Below, in pieces: positions 1-6,242 of a stretch of DNA of 9,189 nt. A program made the translations under genes and the position numbers. The stretch covers positions 1-9,189 of the forward strand of contig DATJXG010000087.1 in NCBI GenBank assembly GCA_035500455.1. The letters run 5' to 3'. The DNA comes from DATJXG01 sp035500455 (lineage in GTDB: Bacteria; Acidobacteriota; Terriglobia; Terriglobales; Acidobacteriaceae). Position 1 is the stretch's first letter, and the number at the start of each line of letters is the position of its first letter. Below the pieces are notes generated by a model that saw only the letters and a program-made list of their open reading frames with translations, was not told the origin of the DNA and ran no database searches.

Positions 1-269
1 TAGGGGTTGTACTTGATGTAGTCGGCAGAGGTGAAGTCGTGATTGGGATGGTTCAGCGGCGCCCAGCCGGGAACTGAGTACAAGCCCCAATGAACGAAGA
101 TTCCGAGCTTGGCGTCGGCATACCACTGGGGAAGGGGATGCTGGTTGAGCGACTCCAGGGTAGGCTCATACTTGGAAGGGGGCTCGGCTTGAAGATGGGG
201 GAGGACCGCCAGGCAAAGAAGAAGTATGAGAGCCATGCCGCTGCTTTTGCGAACCGTAGCATTCGCCAT
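1..269 (-). CDS. Exported GH29 alpha-L-fucosidase-like protein, N-terminal part only
   Basis: The 5' end of a gene that runs off the left edge: 89 complete codons, start ATG at 269-267. A positive N-terminus (VRKSSG) and a hydrophobic run (MALILLLCLAVL) ending near LQA form a signal peptide of about 28 residues. The mature part then reads SLNQHPLPQWYADAKLGIF (residues 40-58) followed by VHWGLYSVPGW (59-69). The WY.DAK.GIF.HWG.YSVP pattern is the N-terminal signature of glycoside hydrolase family 29, retaining alpha-L-fucosidases that release fucose from glycans. The later YIKYNPY fits the same family. The catalytic nucleophile and acid/base residues lie outside the window, so activity cannot be judged. 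The ATG at 269 is preferred over the internal ATG at codon 12 because a good AGGAG lies 7 nt upstream. It lies downstream of the TonB receptor on the same strand, which suggests a shared glycan substrate (inference). Confidence 0.85.
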   Translation of the reverse strand, partial: MANATVRKSSGMALILLLCLAVLPHLQAEPPSKYEPTLESLNQHPLPQWYADAKLGIFVHWGLYSVPGWAPLNHPNHDFTSADYIKYNP

Positions 270-276
270 CCCGCGT

Positions 277-281
277 CTCCT
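277..281 (-). promoter_or_regulatory. Ribosome binding site of the GH29 gene
   Basis: On the minus strand the sequence reads AGGAG, then 7 nt, then ATG at 269. It decides the start of the fucosidase-like gene against the second in-frame ATG eleven codons further in. Confidence 0.75.
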
Positions 282-339
282 GAATCTGAATTGGACTGCC
301 TTCACCCAGCGCCCCGAACGGTGCTGTGCTTACGTTCCG

Positions 340-385
340 ATTGTAGCGCCGCCGTCCCGGCGGCTGTTGGCGGGCAATGTCGCCA
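340..385. repeat. Two-hairpin palindromic intergenic repeat
   Basis: The segment begins ATTGTAGC and holds a GCCGCC/GGCGGC stem (348-353 with 359-364, 5-nt loop), followed by TGTT and a second TGGCG/CGCCA stem (368-372 with 381-385). From memory, the TGTAGCGCC-G-palindrome-GGCTGT layout, often followed by a second hairpin around an ATGTCG loop, resembles a short non-coding repeat scattered through Acidobacteriota and some Verrucomicrobiota genomes. Only one copy is present here, so its repeated nature is inferred. On the minus strand its edge supplies TACAAT (345-340), which could be a -10 box for the GH29 gene, although no matching -35 is seen. Confidence 0.5.
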
Positions 386-432
386 CGCGCACGACACGAC
401 CAGAAAGCCGGCAAGAACCTGCCGCGGCCCGC

Positions 433-475
433 AAAATGACGCCCGCTTTCCGTGTGGGGTGCGGAAAGCGGGCGT
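433..475 (-). terminator. Probable intrinsic terminator of the TonB receptor gene
   Basis: A perfect 14-bp stem (439-452 with 462-475) encloses a 9-nt loop. On the minus strand it begins 25 nt after the receptor's stop codon and is followed, two bases later, by TTTT (436-433). The stem is long and GC-rich but the U-tract is short, so termination may be partial. It suggests that the GH29 gene has its own promoter or depends on read-through. Confidence 0.7.
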
Positions 476-500
476 TGCGCTGGCTGCATGCAATGCCGCT

Positions 501-3500
501 TCAGAAAAGAAGCTTAAGACTGAACTGCATCTGTCGCGCCGTATTACCGGCGCTTGTAACCTTGCCGAACGATGACCCGCTGCTTATATCGTTACCGGGC
601 TGACCAAAAATAACAGTGTTGAAGAGGTTAAAGGCCTCGGCGCGGAACTCGAGCTGCCGGCCCTCCCCGCCCAGCGGGAACTGGCGGAAGATCGATGAAG
701 TGAGATCCCAGTATGGGGCTGAACGGTACGCATCGCGTCCGCTGGTGCCAAACGTGCCCTCCGGGGGCGCTTCGAATGCGCTGGTGTTGAAGCTACAGGA
801 TGCGCTTCCCACCTTGCTGCCATCCGCACACGAGCCGCTGTATGGATCGCCGACCTGATTTGCCCTGAGGTACTGGGCCCAAGACACGTTGCCGGTATGG
901 GCACGATCATCAGCGCCCCAATAAACGTTGAATGGGGCACCCGACCGTGCGCTGAAAAGGTTGTTGACCTGCCAGTTACCGATGATGTAATCCAAAACCG
1001 AGTTCTTGGTGGAGAAGCGCTTCCCCTTACCGACCGGCACCTGGTACAGCATGCTGACGGACAGGGTGTGTCTCAGATCGAATCCCGAAGGACCTCGGCT
1101 GCCCTTAATGTTGTAAGGATCGGTGAGCGACTGCCCTTCCACGCCGAACCAGCCGGAAGAGCCTTCGTCCAGCGACTTCGCGTAGGTATAACTCACCTGA
1201 TAGAACAAGCCGTTGGTGAAGCGCTTTTTCATTTCGAACTGGGCTGCGTTGTAGCTGGCAGTGCCGATACTGCGGTCGTAGAAAGTCGGGGTGATGTAGG
1301 GATACGGCCGGCGAGCCGGATCTTCGGTCAGCCCCGGAGTCAGGTCGGTGTTGTAATACCCGCCCACGTTGGTGCGGTGCGAGCCGGAACCGACGTAATT
1401 CAGATCGATCGTGGTGGACGCATTGATCTCACGCTCGATGCCGAAGTTCCATTGCTCCGAGTAGGGATTCTTGATGTGGGGATCGTAGAACCACTGTACC
1501 TGATTGAAGGGGTTGGCCGCCGGGAAGGCTCCCGTCGTCGCGAACGGGTTCTGGCCGGTCACCGTTGGCAACACGCCCGGCTGATTGAGGTTGTTTGCGA
1601 TCTGCTGGCCGATATCGGGCCACGAGCCTTCGAAGTTCTGGGCCATCTGAGTCACAGCCGCCCAGTTGTCGTAGACGATCCCGTAGGCCCCGCGAATCAC
1701 GGTCTTGTCGCCAAGGCGATAAGCGAATCCAATTCTGGGACCGAAGTTTGTTGACGTGTTGTGCGGAATCTTTCCGCGAGGATCTACCACGACGTGCGGT
1801 CCCAGGCTTCCCGGGGGCAAGCAAGTCTGAGTTGCTGGGTCGCAGGAAACTGCTTCGCCGGTTGTCGGGTCGATCATGATGTCAGGAATGCAAGGCGCGA
1901 AACCACGATCGTCGCAGGTTGGAGGCACCTTTTGAAGGACGTAGGTTCCATTGCTGAAGTCCGGCTCGCCGGTCTCGATGCCGCCCTCCTGTCCGATGGT
2001 TGCGTTGGTTCCGTACGGTGGAATAAACGTGAGGTCGTAGCGCAGTCCGGCGTTAAAGGTCAGTTTGGGGGTAACTTTCCAGGAGTCCTGCAAGAACCAA
2101 CTCATTACACCGCCCGGCCGCTCTTGCTCGTTCACGTTGCGCCGGTTTGCGCCGTCTGGCACGTTCAGCAAAAAAGACGCCAGGGGATCTCCTGGCTGGG
2201 TGAGGCCGGGATTTCCAGTTTGCCCCGCCGCATAAGTCAGCGAAGCGTAAGAGATCGGGCTCGCAAACCCCGCACTCGTGTAGCCCCCACCGAACACAAC
2301 CGTATGGTTGCCCATGATCTTGGTGATGGTTCCCTTGATCTCGTGGGTGTCCGTCGCCTTGGGAGTCAACTCCACGTTGTCGCCGCCATTGGCGTACCCG
2401 TTGATCCCAGGGCTGGGAATGAGCGGCCCCCCGTTTACTCCAGCAAATCCGCCAGCGAAGGTATCCGCGAATCCGATCTGACTGTCGAAATCGGCGGCGT
2501 TGAGACTCTTGAAACGCTGGTAGGTGTTATCCGCATTTGTGGTGCGTGCATATTGCACCTGCAGAATTAGACTCGGGTTGAACACGTGCACGTAGCTGCC
2601 GCCCCAGTTCCTCCCAGGAATGTCTTCAGCCTTGATAATTCCGGGCAGGCCGCCAGAGGTACTGAGAGTGCTATTGATCGCACTGTAACGGAAAAACAGC
2701 GTGTTCTTCTGCCCAAAGTTTTGATCGATGCGGAAGTTGTACTCGTTCTGGGTTTGAATTTCGGGGGTTGTATCAACAGCATTGCTGTTGTTGGACGCGT
2801 CATAGGGCCCGGCCGCCGGGAAGATGGCCTTGGCCCAAGCGACCATGCGCTGATCAATCAGGCCGGAAGGAATGATCCTGCCCGGAAAGATATCGCGCGT
2901 GGTTGTGAAAGGATTGTAGATTTCGCAAGGCTGATTGCCGCCGGCGCCGCAGGTGTTGGCTGCCAAATATGTGCTTTGGCTGAAATCGCCCGACAGTTCA
3001 GCATCCGTAGGCACCAGGAGGGCGGTTGTGCTGTCCTGATGGTAGCGCAGCCCCTGATAGGAGAAGAAGAAGAAGGTCTTGTTCCGTCCGTTGTAGAGTT
3101 TGGGGAGCCACACTGGTCCACCAATCGAGGCGCCAAACTGGTTCTCTCGGAACGAAGGCGTGGGCGTGCTGGCAGAGATGAACGCGGGGCGCGAGTCAAA
3201 CGCATTATTGCGGACATATTCCCAGGCGGACCCGTGAAGGTCGTTCGTACCAGACTTAGTCACCACGTTCACCACGCCGCCCAGCACAGATCCGAACTCT
3301 GCGCTATCGGTGTGAGACACGACCTTGAATTCCTGGATCGCATCAATGACCGGCGGCACTGCATAAGTGCTCTGGAAGCTGCCGAAGTTGTTGAGCCCAT
3401 CGGTCAGGAAGAAGTTGCTGCGATTCGTCTGGCCATTAATGGCGGGGAAAGTGAACGACGAACCCACGGAAATCGGGGCGCCAAATCCGCCCGGTCGGCC

Positions 3501-4034
3501 GCCCATATTGTTCTGGGCAACGCTGATGGGCGCTACGCCCGGAGTGAGCGCCAAAAGTTGAGTGAAGTTGCGGCCGTTGAGCGGCAGATCGTTCACTTGT
3601 TTGGTCGCGATAACTGTACCCAGGTCGGCGTTGGAGACCTGCAGTTGTTCGGCCTCGGCTTCCACCGTGACTACCTGGGTGTCGCTGCCGACTGCCAGCG
3701 CGACATCGATCGTGGCGGTCTGGTTCACTCCCAGAACGAATTCGTTGACCTTCTTCTCGGTGAAACCCTGCGCCTTCACTGTCAGGGTGTAGCGGCCGGG
3801 GTTGATGTTGAGGAAGACGTAGTTGCCGGCGTCATTGGAGACGGTCGTGCGTTCCACGGCAGTTTCGACGTTGCGCAGGGTCACGTTGGCGTGCGGCAGG
3901 ACGGCTCCGCTGGGATCGCGTACCACCCCATTTAGCGATGCGCTGGAAACCTGGGCGAAAGCCGTACCGGTTGCGAGAACCAGCAGGATGGCAAAGAGCG
4001 CGAGAACCCACACTATGCGCTTGGAGCTGTGCAT
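501..4034 (-). CDS. TonB-dependent receptor, Oar-like, with carboxypeptidase-regulatory domain
   Basis: A 1177-residue outer-membrane receptor of the kind that takes up large ligands using TonB/ExbBD energy. Signal peptide 1-27, cleaved at AFA|Q. Residues about 33-115 are a carboxypeptidase-regulatory-like beta-sandwich (GVVRDPSGAVLPHANVTL, then GNYVFLNINPGRYTLTV). The plug follows at about 118-265, with DLPLNGRNFTQLLALTPGV near 149-167 and GGVVNVVTKSGTNDLHGS at 252-269. The rest is the 22-strand-type barrel, ending FSLKLLF with a terminal Phe as expected for BAM-dependent insertion. Length and domain order match the Oar-like receptors abundant in Acidobacteriota; these usually lack a SusD partner, and none is seen here. 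Start ATG is supported by GAGGGGG 6 nt upstream and by the signal peptide. The ligand cannot be read from the sequence; the downstream GH29 gene hints at a fucosylated glycan (inference). No frameshift or truncation is seen. Confidence 0.95.
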   Translation of the reverse strand: MHSSKRIVWVLALFAILLVLATGTAFAQVSSASLNGVVRDPSGAVLPHANVTLRNVETAVERTTVSNDAGNYVFLNINPGRYTLTVKAQGFTEKKVNEFVLGVNQTATIDVALAVGSDTQVVTVEAEAEQLQVSNADLGTVIATKQVNDLPLNGRNFTQLLALTPGVAPISVAQNNMGGRPGGFGAPISVGSSFTFPAINGQTNRSNFFLTDGLNNFGSFQSTYAVPPVIDAIQEFKVVSHTDSAEFGSVLGGVVNVVTKSGTNDLHGSAWEYVRNNAFDSRPAFISASTPTPSFRENQFGASIGGPVWLPKLYNGRNKTFFFFSYQGLRYHQDSTTALLVPTDAELSGDFSQSTYLAANTCGAGGNQPCEIYNPFTTTRDIFPGRIIPSGLIDQRMVAWAKAIFPAAGPYDASNNSNAVDTTPEIQTQNEYNFRIDQNFGQKNTLFFRYSAINSTLSTSGGLPGIIKAEDIPGRNWGGSYVHVFNPSLILQVQYARTTNADNTYQRFKSLNAADFDSQIGFADTFAGGFAGVNGGPLIPSPGINGYANGGDNVELTPKATDTHEIKGTITKIMGNHTVVFGGGYTSAGFASPISYASLTYAAGQTGNPGLTQPGDPLASFLLNVPDGANRRNVNEQERPGGVMSWFLQDSWKVTPKLTFNAGLRYDLTFIPPYGTNATIGQEGGIETGEPDFSNGTYVLQKVPPTCDDRGFAPCIPDIMIDPTTGEAVSCDPATQTCLPPGSLGPHVVVDPRGKIPHNTSTNFGPRIGFAYRLGDKTVIRGAYGIVYDNWAAVTQMAQNFEGSWPDIGQQIANNLNQPGVLPTVTGQNPFATTGAFPAANPFNQVQWFYDPHIKNPYSEQWNFGIEREINASTTIDLNYVGSGSHRTNVGGYYNTDLTPGLTEDPARRPYPYITPTFYDRSIGTASYNAAQFEMKKRFTNGLFYQVSYTYAKSLDEGSSGWFGVEGQSLTDPYNIKGSRGPSGFDLRHTLSVSMLYQVPVGKGKRFSTKNSVLDYIIGNWQVNNLFSARSGAPFNVYWGADDRAHTGNVSWAQYLRANQVGDPYSGSCADGSKVGSASCSFNTSAFEAPPEGTFGTSGRDAYRSAPYWDLTSSIFRQFPLGGEGRQLEFRAEAFNLFNTVIFGQPGNDISSGSSFGKVTSAGNTARQMQFSLKLLF

Positions 4035-4040
4035 GACGAT

Positions 4041-4047
4041 CCCCCTC
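4041..4047 (-). promoter_or_regulatory. Ribosome binding site of the TonB receptor gene
   Basis: Minus-strand GAGGGGG lies 6 nt before the ATG at 4034. It is a purine-rich, G-heavy variant of the usual Shine-Dalgarno sequence. Confidence 0.6.
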
Positions 4048-4048
4048 T

Positions 4049-4058
4049 GAGTCGACTC
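4049..4058. promoter_or_regulatory. Perfect 10-bp palindrome GAGTCGACTC in the receptor 5' leader
   Basis: It lies directly next to the Shine-Dalgarno sequence of the receptor gene and about 50 nt downstream of its predicted transcription start. It could be a repressor site, but a single short palindrome can arise by chance and no second copy is present. With no loop it is a poor RNA hairpin. Confidence 0.25.
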
Positions 4059-4110
4059 TGGCTGATATCGACTGAAGCCCGAGAAACGAATTACAGCAAC
4101 GGGTGCAGAT

Positions 4111-4138
4111 TTAATACAAAAGCACTAGTGACTGTCAA
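4111..4138 (-). promoter_or_regulatory. Sigma70-type promoter of the TonB receptor gene
   Basis: On the minus strand a perfect TTGACA (4138-4133) is followed after 16 nt by TATTAA (4116-4111; 4 of 6 to consensus). Transcription would start near 4104, leaving a leader of about 70 nt before the ATG at 4034. The surrounding 100 bp are clearly AT-richer than the coding DNA, as expected of a promoter. Confidence 0.65.
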
Positions 4139-4144
4139 GCACTA
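4120..4144. repeat. Direct repeat AAGCACTA, two copies 17 bp apart
   Basis: Exact copies at 4120-4127 and 4137-4144. The first falls in the spacer of the receptor promoter and the second overlaps the edge of its -35 box. The position suggests a regulator contacting the promoter, but the offset is not a whole number of helical turns and the repeat could be chance. Confidence 0.35.
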
Positions 4145-4146
4145 TT

Positions 4147-4156
4147 TAAGCGCTCA
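4147..4156. promoter_or_regulatory. LacI-family-like operator, site 1 (TAAGCGCTCA)
   Basis: A palindromic AGCGCT core (centre 4151.5) with partly matching flanks. The AGCGCT centre is typical of LacI-family operators. It lies between the two divergent promoters, just upstream of the receptor's -35 box and about 45 bp upstream of the predicted rightward start, so one bound protein could affect both. It shares the 8-mer AGCGCTCA with site 2. No regulator gene is in the window. Confidence 0.45.
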
Positions 4157-4183
4157 GTAAACATTTTATCTTCGGTCCACGGC

Positions 4184-4189
4184 TATAAT
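4184..4189 (+). promoter_or_regulatory. Candidate -10 box (TATAAT) of the cytochrome operon
   Basis: A perfect TATAAT inside the AT-rich divergent region. No good -35 is found 16-18 bp upstream (ACATTT and its neighbours match poorly) and there is no extended TGn, so it would need an activator or be weak. The start would fall near 4196, giving a leader of about 250 nt before the cytochrome ATG. Confidence 0.45.
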
Positions 4190-4217
4190 GGCCCGTATGA
4201 ACGCCTGAATCTCAGTG

Positions 4218-4227
4218 TGAGCGCTCA
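4218..4227. promoter_or_regulatory. LacI-family-like operator, site 2 (TGAGCGCTCA)
   Basis: A perfect 10-bp palindrome, extended as TGTGAGCGCTCAAA, which differs at one position from the inner 14 bp of the symmetric lac operator TGTGAGCGCTCACA. The centre (4222.5) is 71 bp from site 1 and about 27 bp after the predicted rightward start, a classic place for a roadblock or looping repressor site. The identity of the regulator is inference. Confidence 0.5.
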
Positions 4228-4445
4228 AATGGAACATTCTTCGATCCGCACTCAGATTATGTAGCCAGCTTTTGCAGCCCGCCTTTCGCCGGGCCAGGCA
4301 AGCAAATTCCGGGTGGGGGACCTCCGCATTCAATGATTTATCCCGCGATTTCCGCCCGGCACTATCATCTGGCTTGCTGCCGATCCCCGGCTCGAAGGAG
4401 AATTCCCACGCCAGCCCATCATTGGAATGCAGGATGAAATCGTAA
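4228..4445 (+). other. Untranslated leader of the cytochrome operon, no gene recognised
   Basis: About 220 nt between site 2 and the cytochrome start. It returns to higher GC and has several short self-complementary pieces, such as GCCCG/CGGGC near 4277-4295 and a GCAAGC that could pair with a GCTTGC about 80 nt later. No known riboswitch class was recognised. A good Shine-Dalgarno-like AAGGAG (4395-4400) has no start codon at a usable distance. Confidence 0.3.
4431..4435 (+). promoter_or_regulatory. Ribosome binding site of the cytochrome gene
   Basis: AGGAT ends 10 nt before the ATG at 4446, a slightly long spacing. The start cannot lie further upstream because an in-frame TAA (4443-4445) directly precedes the ATG. 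Confidence 0.5.
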
Positions 4446-6242
4446 ATGGGGATCTCCGAACTTCGTGCGTCGCGTGAGTCACGATGCGCCCTCCGCATCG
4501 GCCTGCTGACTATCTTGGTCCTCGCCTCATTCCCCGGCCATTCCCCTCAAGGCGCCTTCGCCCAGGAAAAAGCACGAAAACCGGCTGAAGAGAGCAACTC
4601 CGGCTACGCGGGATCGAAAGCCTGCGCACATTGCCACGCCAGCATCTACGAGGACTTCTCGCGCACCGACATGGGCCATTCGATGTCCCCCGTGACTCCT
4701 GCCCTGATCGAGAAGCTGCGGCTTCCCCAATCGGTAACCGGTATCAATCCCAGCCGCCATCTTGAGGTCTTTGCCCAGGGCGGCAAGTTGTACCAGAGCG
4801 AGTACGAATCGGGGAGCAATGGCCAGGATGTTTTTCGTGATACGCAGCAATTGGAGTGGATCATCGGCGCGGGCGCCAACGGCTTCGGCGGCGTCACTCG
4901 CCGGGATAACTATCTGTATCAGGCGCCGCTCTCGTTCTATTCGAAGCCGCAGAGGTGGGGCCCGTCGCCGGGATATGAATTTGCCGATCTGGGGTTTAAC
5001 CGCCCCATCCTGCCGGGCTGCATCGTCTGCCATAGCGGGAGGCCGCAGTTGGCCAGCGGCGGCAGCGGAAGTTTTCAGGATCCGCCGTTCGCTGAACTGG
5101 CCATCGGCTGCGAGAACTGCCATGGCCCGGGACTCGCACACGTCGCCACCATGCAGTTGAATCCGGGATATGAAGGCCATGATCCTTCCATCGTGAACCC
5201 TGCCCGTCTCAGCCCGGCACTGGCGGACAACATCTGCATGGATTGCCACCAGATGGGAGACACACGCATTCTCCGGCCGGGGAAGGATTACCAGGATTTC
5301 AGGCCCGGGGCCGCGCTCGATGACACCCTGGCCATCCTGCTGGCGCCGCCGAAGCGTGACTCGCCACCGCAGTCCGACTTGCTCGAACACTACTACTCAA
5401 TGACGCTCAGCCAATGCTATCGCGGCAGCGGCGGCAAATTGAGCTGCATCACCTGCCACGATCCCCACGTACAACCGCCGCGGGAAGAGGCCGCCGCCTA
5501 TTTCGACAAAAAGTGCCTCACCTGCCACACGGAGAAGAGCTGCAGCCTGCCGCTCGCAGAGAGACAGCATCATGATCCGCCGGACGATTGCGCCGGCTGC
5601 CACATGCCGAAGCGCGACGTGCAGGTGATCTCGCATTCCAGCCTCACCAATCACCGCATTCCTGCGCGGCCGGATGAGCCGTTTCCGGACTTTGCCTTTC
5701 ATCAGACCACCGCGGCTCTGCCCGACTTGATCCATCTGAATCCCACGCCGGGAAGGAAAGACAGCCCGCTTCCTCCCCTGACTCTGCTGCAGGCCTACGG
5801 CGAACTGATGGACCAGAAGCCGGAGTATGCGGCGCGCTACGAGGCCGTTCTGAGCGAACTGGAGCGAACAGACCCGAATCACGCTCTCGTGCAGGCGGCT
5901 CTGGGCCGGCGCGACCTGCGGACGGGAAAGGTGAAGGATGCCGAAGCGCATCTGCGGCGGGCATTGGAAATCGGTTCTCCGCAAGCAACCACGTACTCCG
6001 ACCTGGCCGACGTCTTAACCAAGCTCGATCGCCCCAGTGAGGCGGTGCCGCTATTACAAAGGGCGATTCAAATTGAACCCTACACACCCACGCTGCAGAA
6101 AACTCTGGTAGTGCGCCTGATCCAACTGAAACGCTATCCAGAGGCGGAAAAGGCAATGGAGAGCTACGTCGCGCAGTTTCCCGAGGACTCGTTCATGCGG
6201 CAGATGCTGGCTCGCGCCCAGGCTTCAGGACCTCCAAAGTGA
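4446..6242 (+). CDS. Exported seven-haem c-type cytochrome with C-terminal TPR domain
   Basis: A 598-residue protein. Signal peptide 1-39: a basic n-region, the hydrophobic run IGLLTILVLASF (18-29) and AFA|Q cleavage. Seven CXXCH haem-binding motifs lie at C60, C192, C222, C264, C334, C357 and C382. His residues near them (H78, H315, H403 and others) could be distal ligands. The CITCHDPH and TNHRI segments resemble the cytochrome c554/doubled-CXXCH type proteins often joined to TPRs in Acidobacteriota and Planctomycetota. Residues about 470-590 form roughly three TPR-like helical pairs (for example KDAEAHLRRALEIG). It should sit outside the cytoplasmic membrane and carry electrons. No recognised catalytic signature of nitrite, hydroxylamine or tetrathionate enzymes was identified, so electron donor and acceptor are unknown. 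First gene of a three-gene operon, overlapping the next by 4 nt. The ATG immediately follows an in-frame TAA, which limits the start. Confidence 0.92.
   Translation: MGISELRASRESRCALRIGLLTILVLASFPGHSPQGAFAQEKARKPAEESNSGYAGSKACAHCHASIYEDFSRTDMGHSMSPVTPALIEKLRLPQSVTGINPSRHLEVFAQGGKLYQSEYESGSNGQDVFRDTQQLEWIIGAGANGFGGVTRRDNYLYQAPLSFYSKPQRWGPSPGYEFADLGFNRPILPGCIVCHSGRPQLASGGSGSFQDPPFAELAIGCENCHGPGLAHVATMQLNPGYEGHDPSIVNPARLSPALADNICMDCHQMGDTRILRPGKDYQDFRPGAALDDTLAILLAPPKRDSPPQSDLLEHYYSMTLSQCYRGSGGKLSCITCHDPHVQPPREEAAAYFDKKCLTCHTEKSCSLPLAERQHHDPPDDCAGCHMPKRDVQVISHSSLTNHRIPARPDEPFPDFAFHQTTAALPDLIHLNPTPGRKDSPLPPLTLLQAYGELMDQKPEYAARYEAVLSELERTDPNHALVQAALGRRDLRTGKVKDAEAHLRRALEIGSPQATTYSDLADVLTKLDRPSEAVPLLQRAIQIEPYTPTLQKTLVVRLIQLKRYPEAEKAMESYVAQFPEDSFMRQMLARAQASGPPK
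6227..6230 (+). promoter_or_regulatory. Ribosome binding site supporting the GTG start at 6239
   Basis: AGGA lies 8 nt before GTG at 6239, inside the end of the cytochrome gene. It supports the GTG, which overlaps the upstream TGA as GTGA, and so supports translational coupling. Confidence 0.65.

Noticed and set aside
90..603. Overlapping plus-strand frames of 161 and 125 codons at the left edge
   Set aside because: They cross the GH29 N-terminus, the palindromic repeat and the terminator stem in the wrong strand, and the translations show no family features.
897..2570. Two further plus-strand open frames (897-1754, 1761-2570)
   Set aside because: Both are antisense to the receptor barrel, with no signal peptide, domain or ribosome binding site of note.
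2586..3935. Long open frame (449 codons) on the plus strand
   Set aside because: It is fully antisense to the TonB receptor, whose protein has clear domains. The translation is Arg/Val/Gly-rich without recognisable motifs, as expected of a shadow frame in GC-rich DNA.
4260..4400. Possible riboswitch in the cytochrome leader
   Set aside because: Short stems are present, but I could not match the conserved core of any known class (c-di-GMP, cobalamin or TPP).
4427..4477. Possible 16-codon leader peptide starting at ATG 4427
   Set aside because: The good AAGGAG at 4395-4400 is too far from this ATG. The frame simply overlaps the cytochrome start and shows no attenuator-type codon run.
4166..4498. 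Minus-strand frame of 110 codons in the divergent region
   Set aside because: It overlaps the cytochrome start, runs through the candidate promoter and operator, and has no recognisable domain.
4527..5390. Minus-strand open frame of 287 codons
   Set aside because: It is antisense to the cytochrome, whose seven CXXCH motifs fix the true strand and frame.
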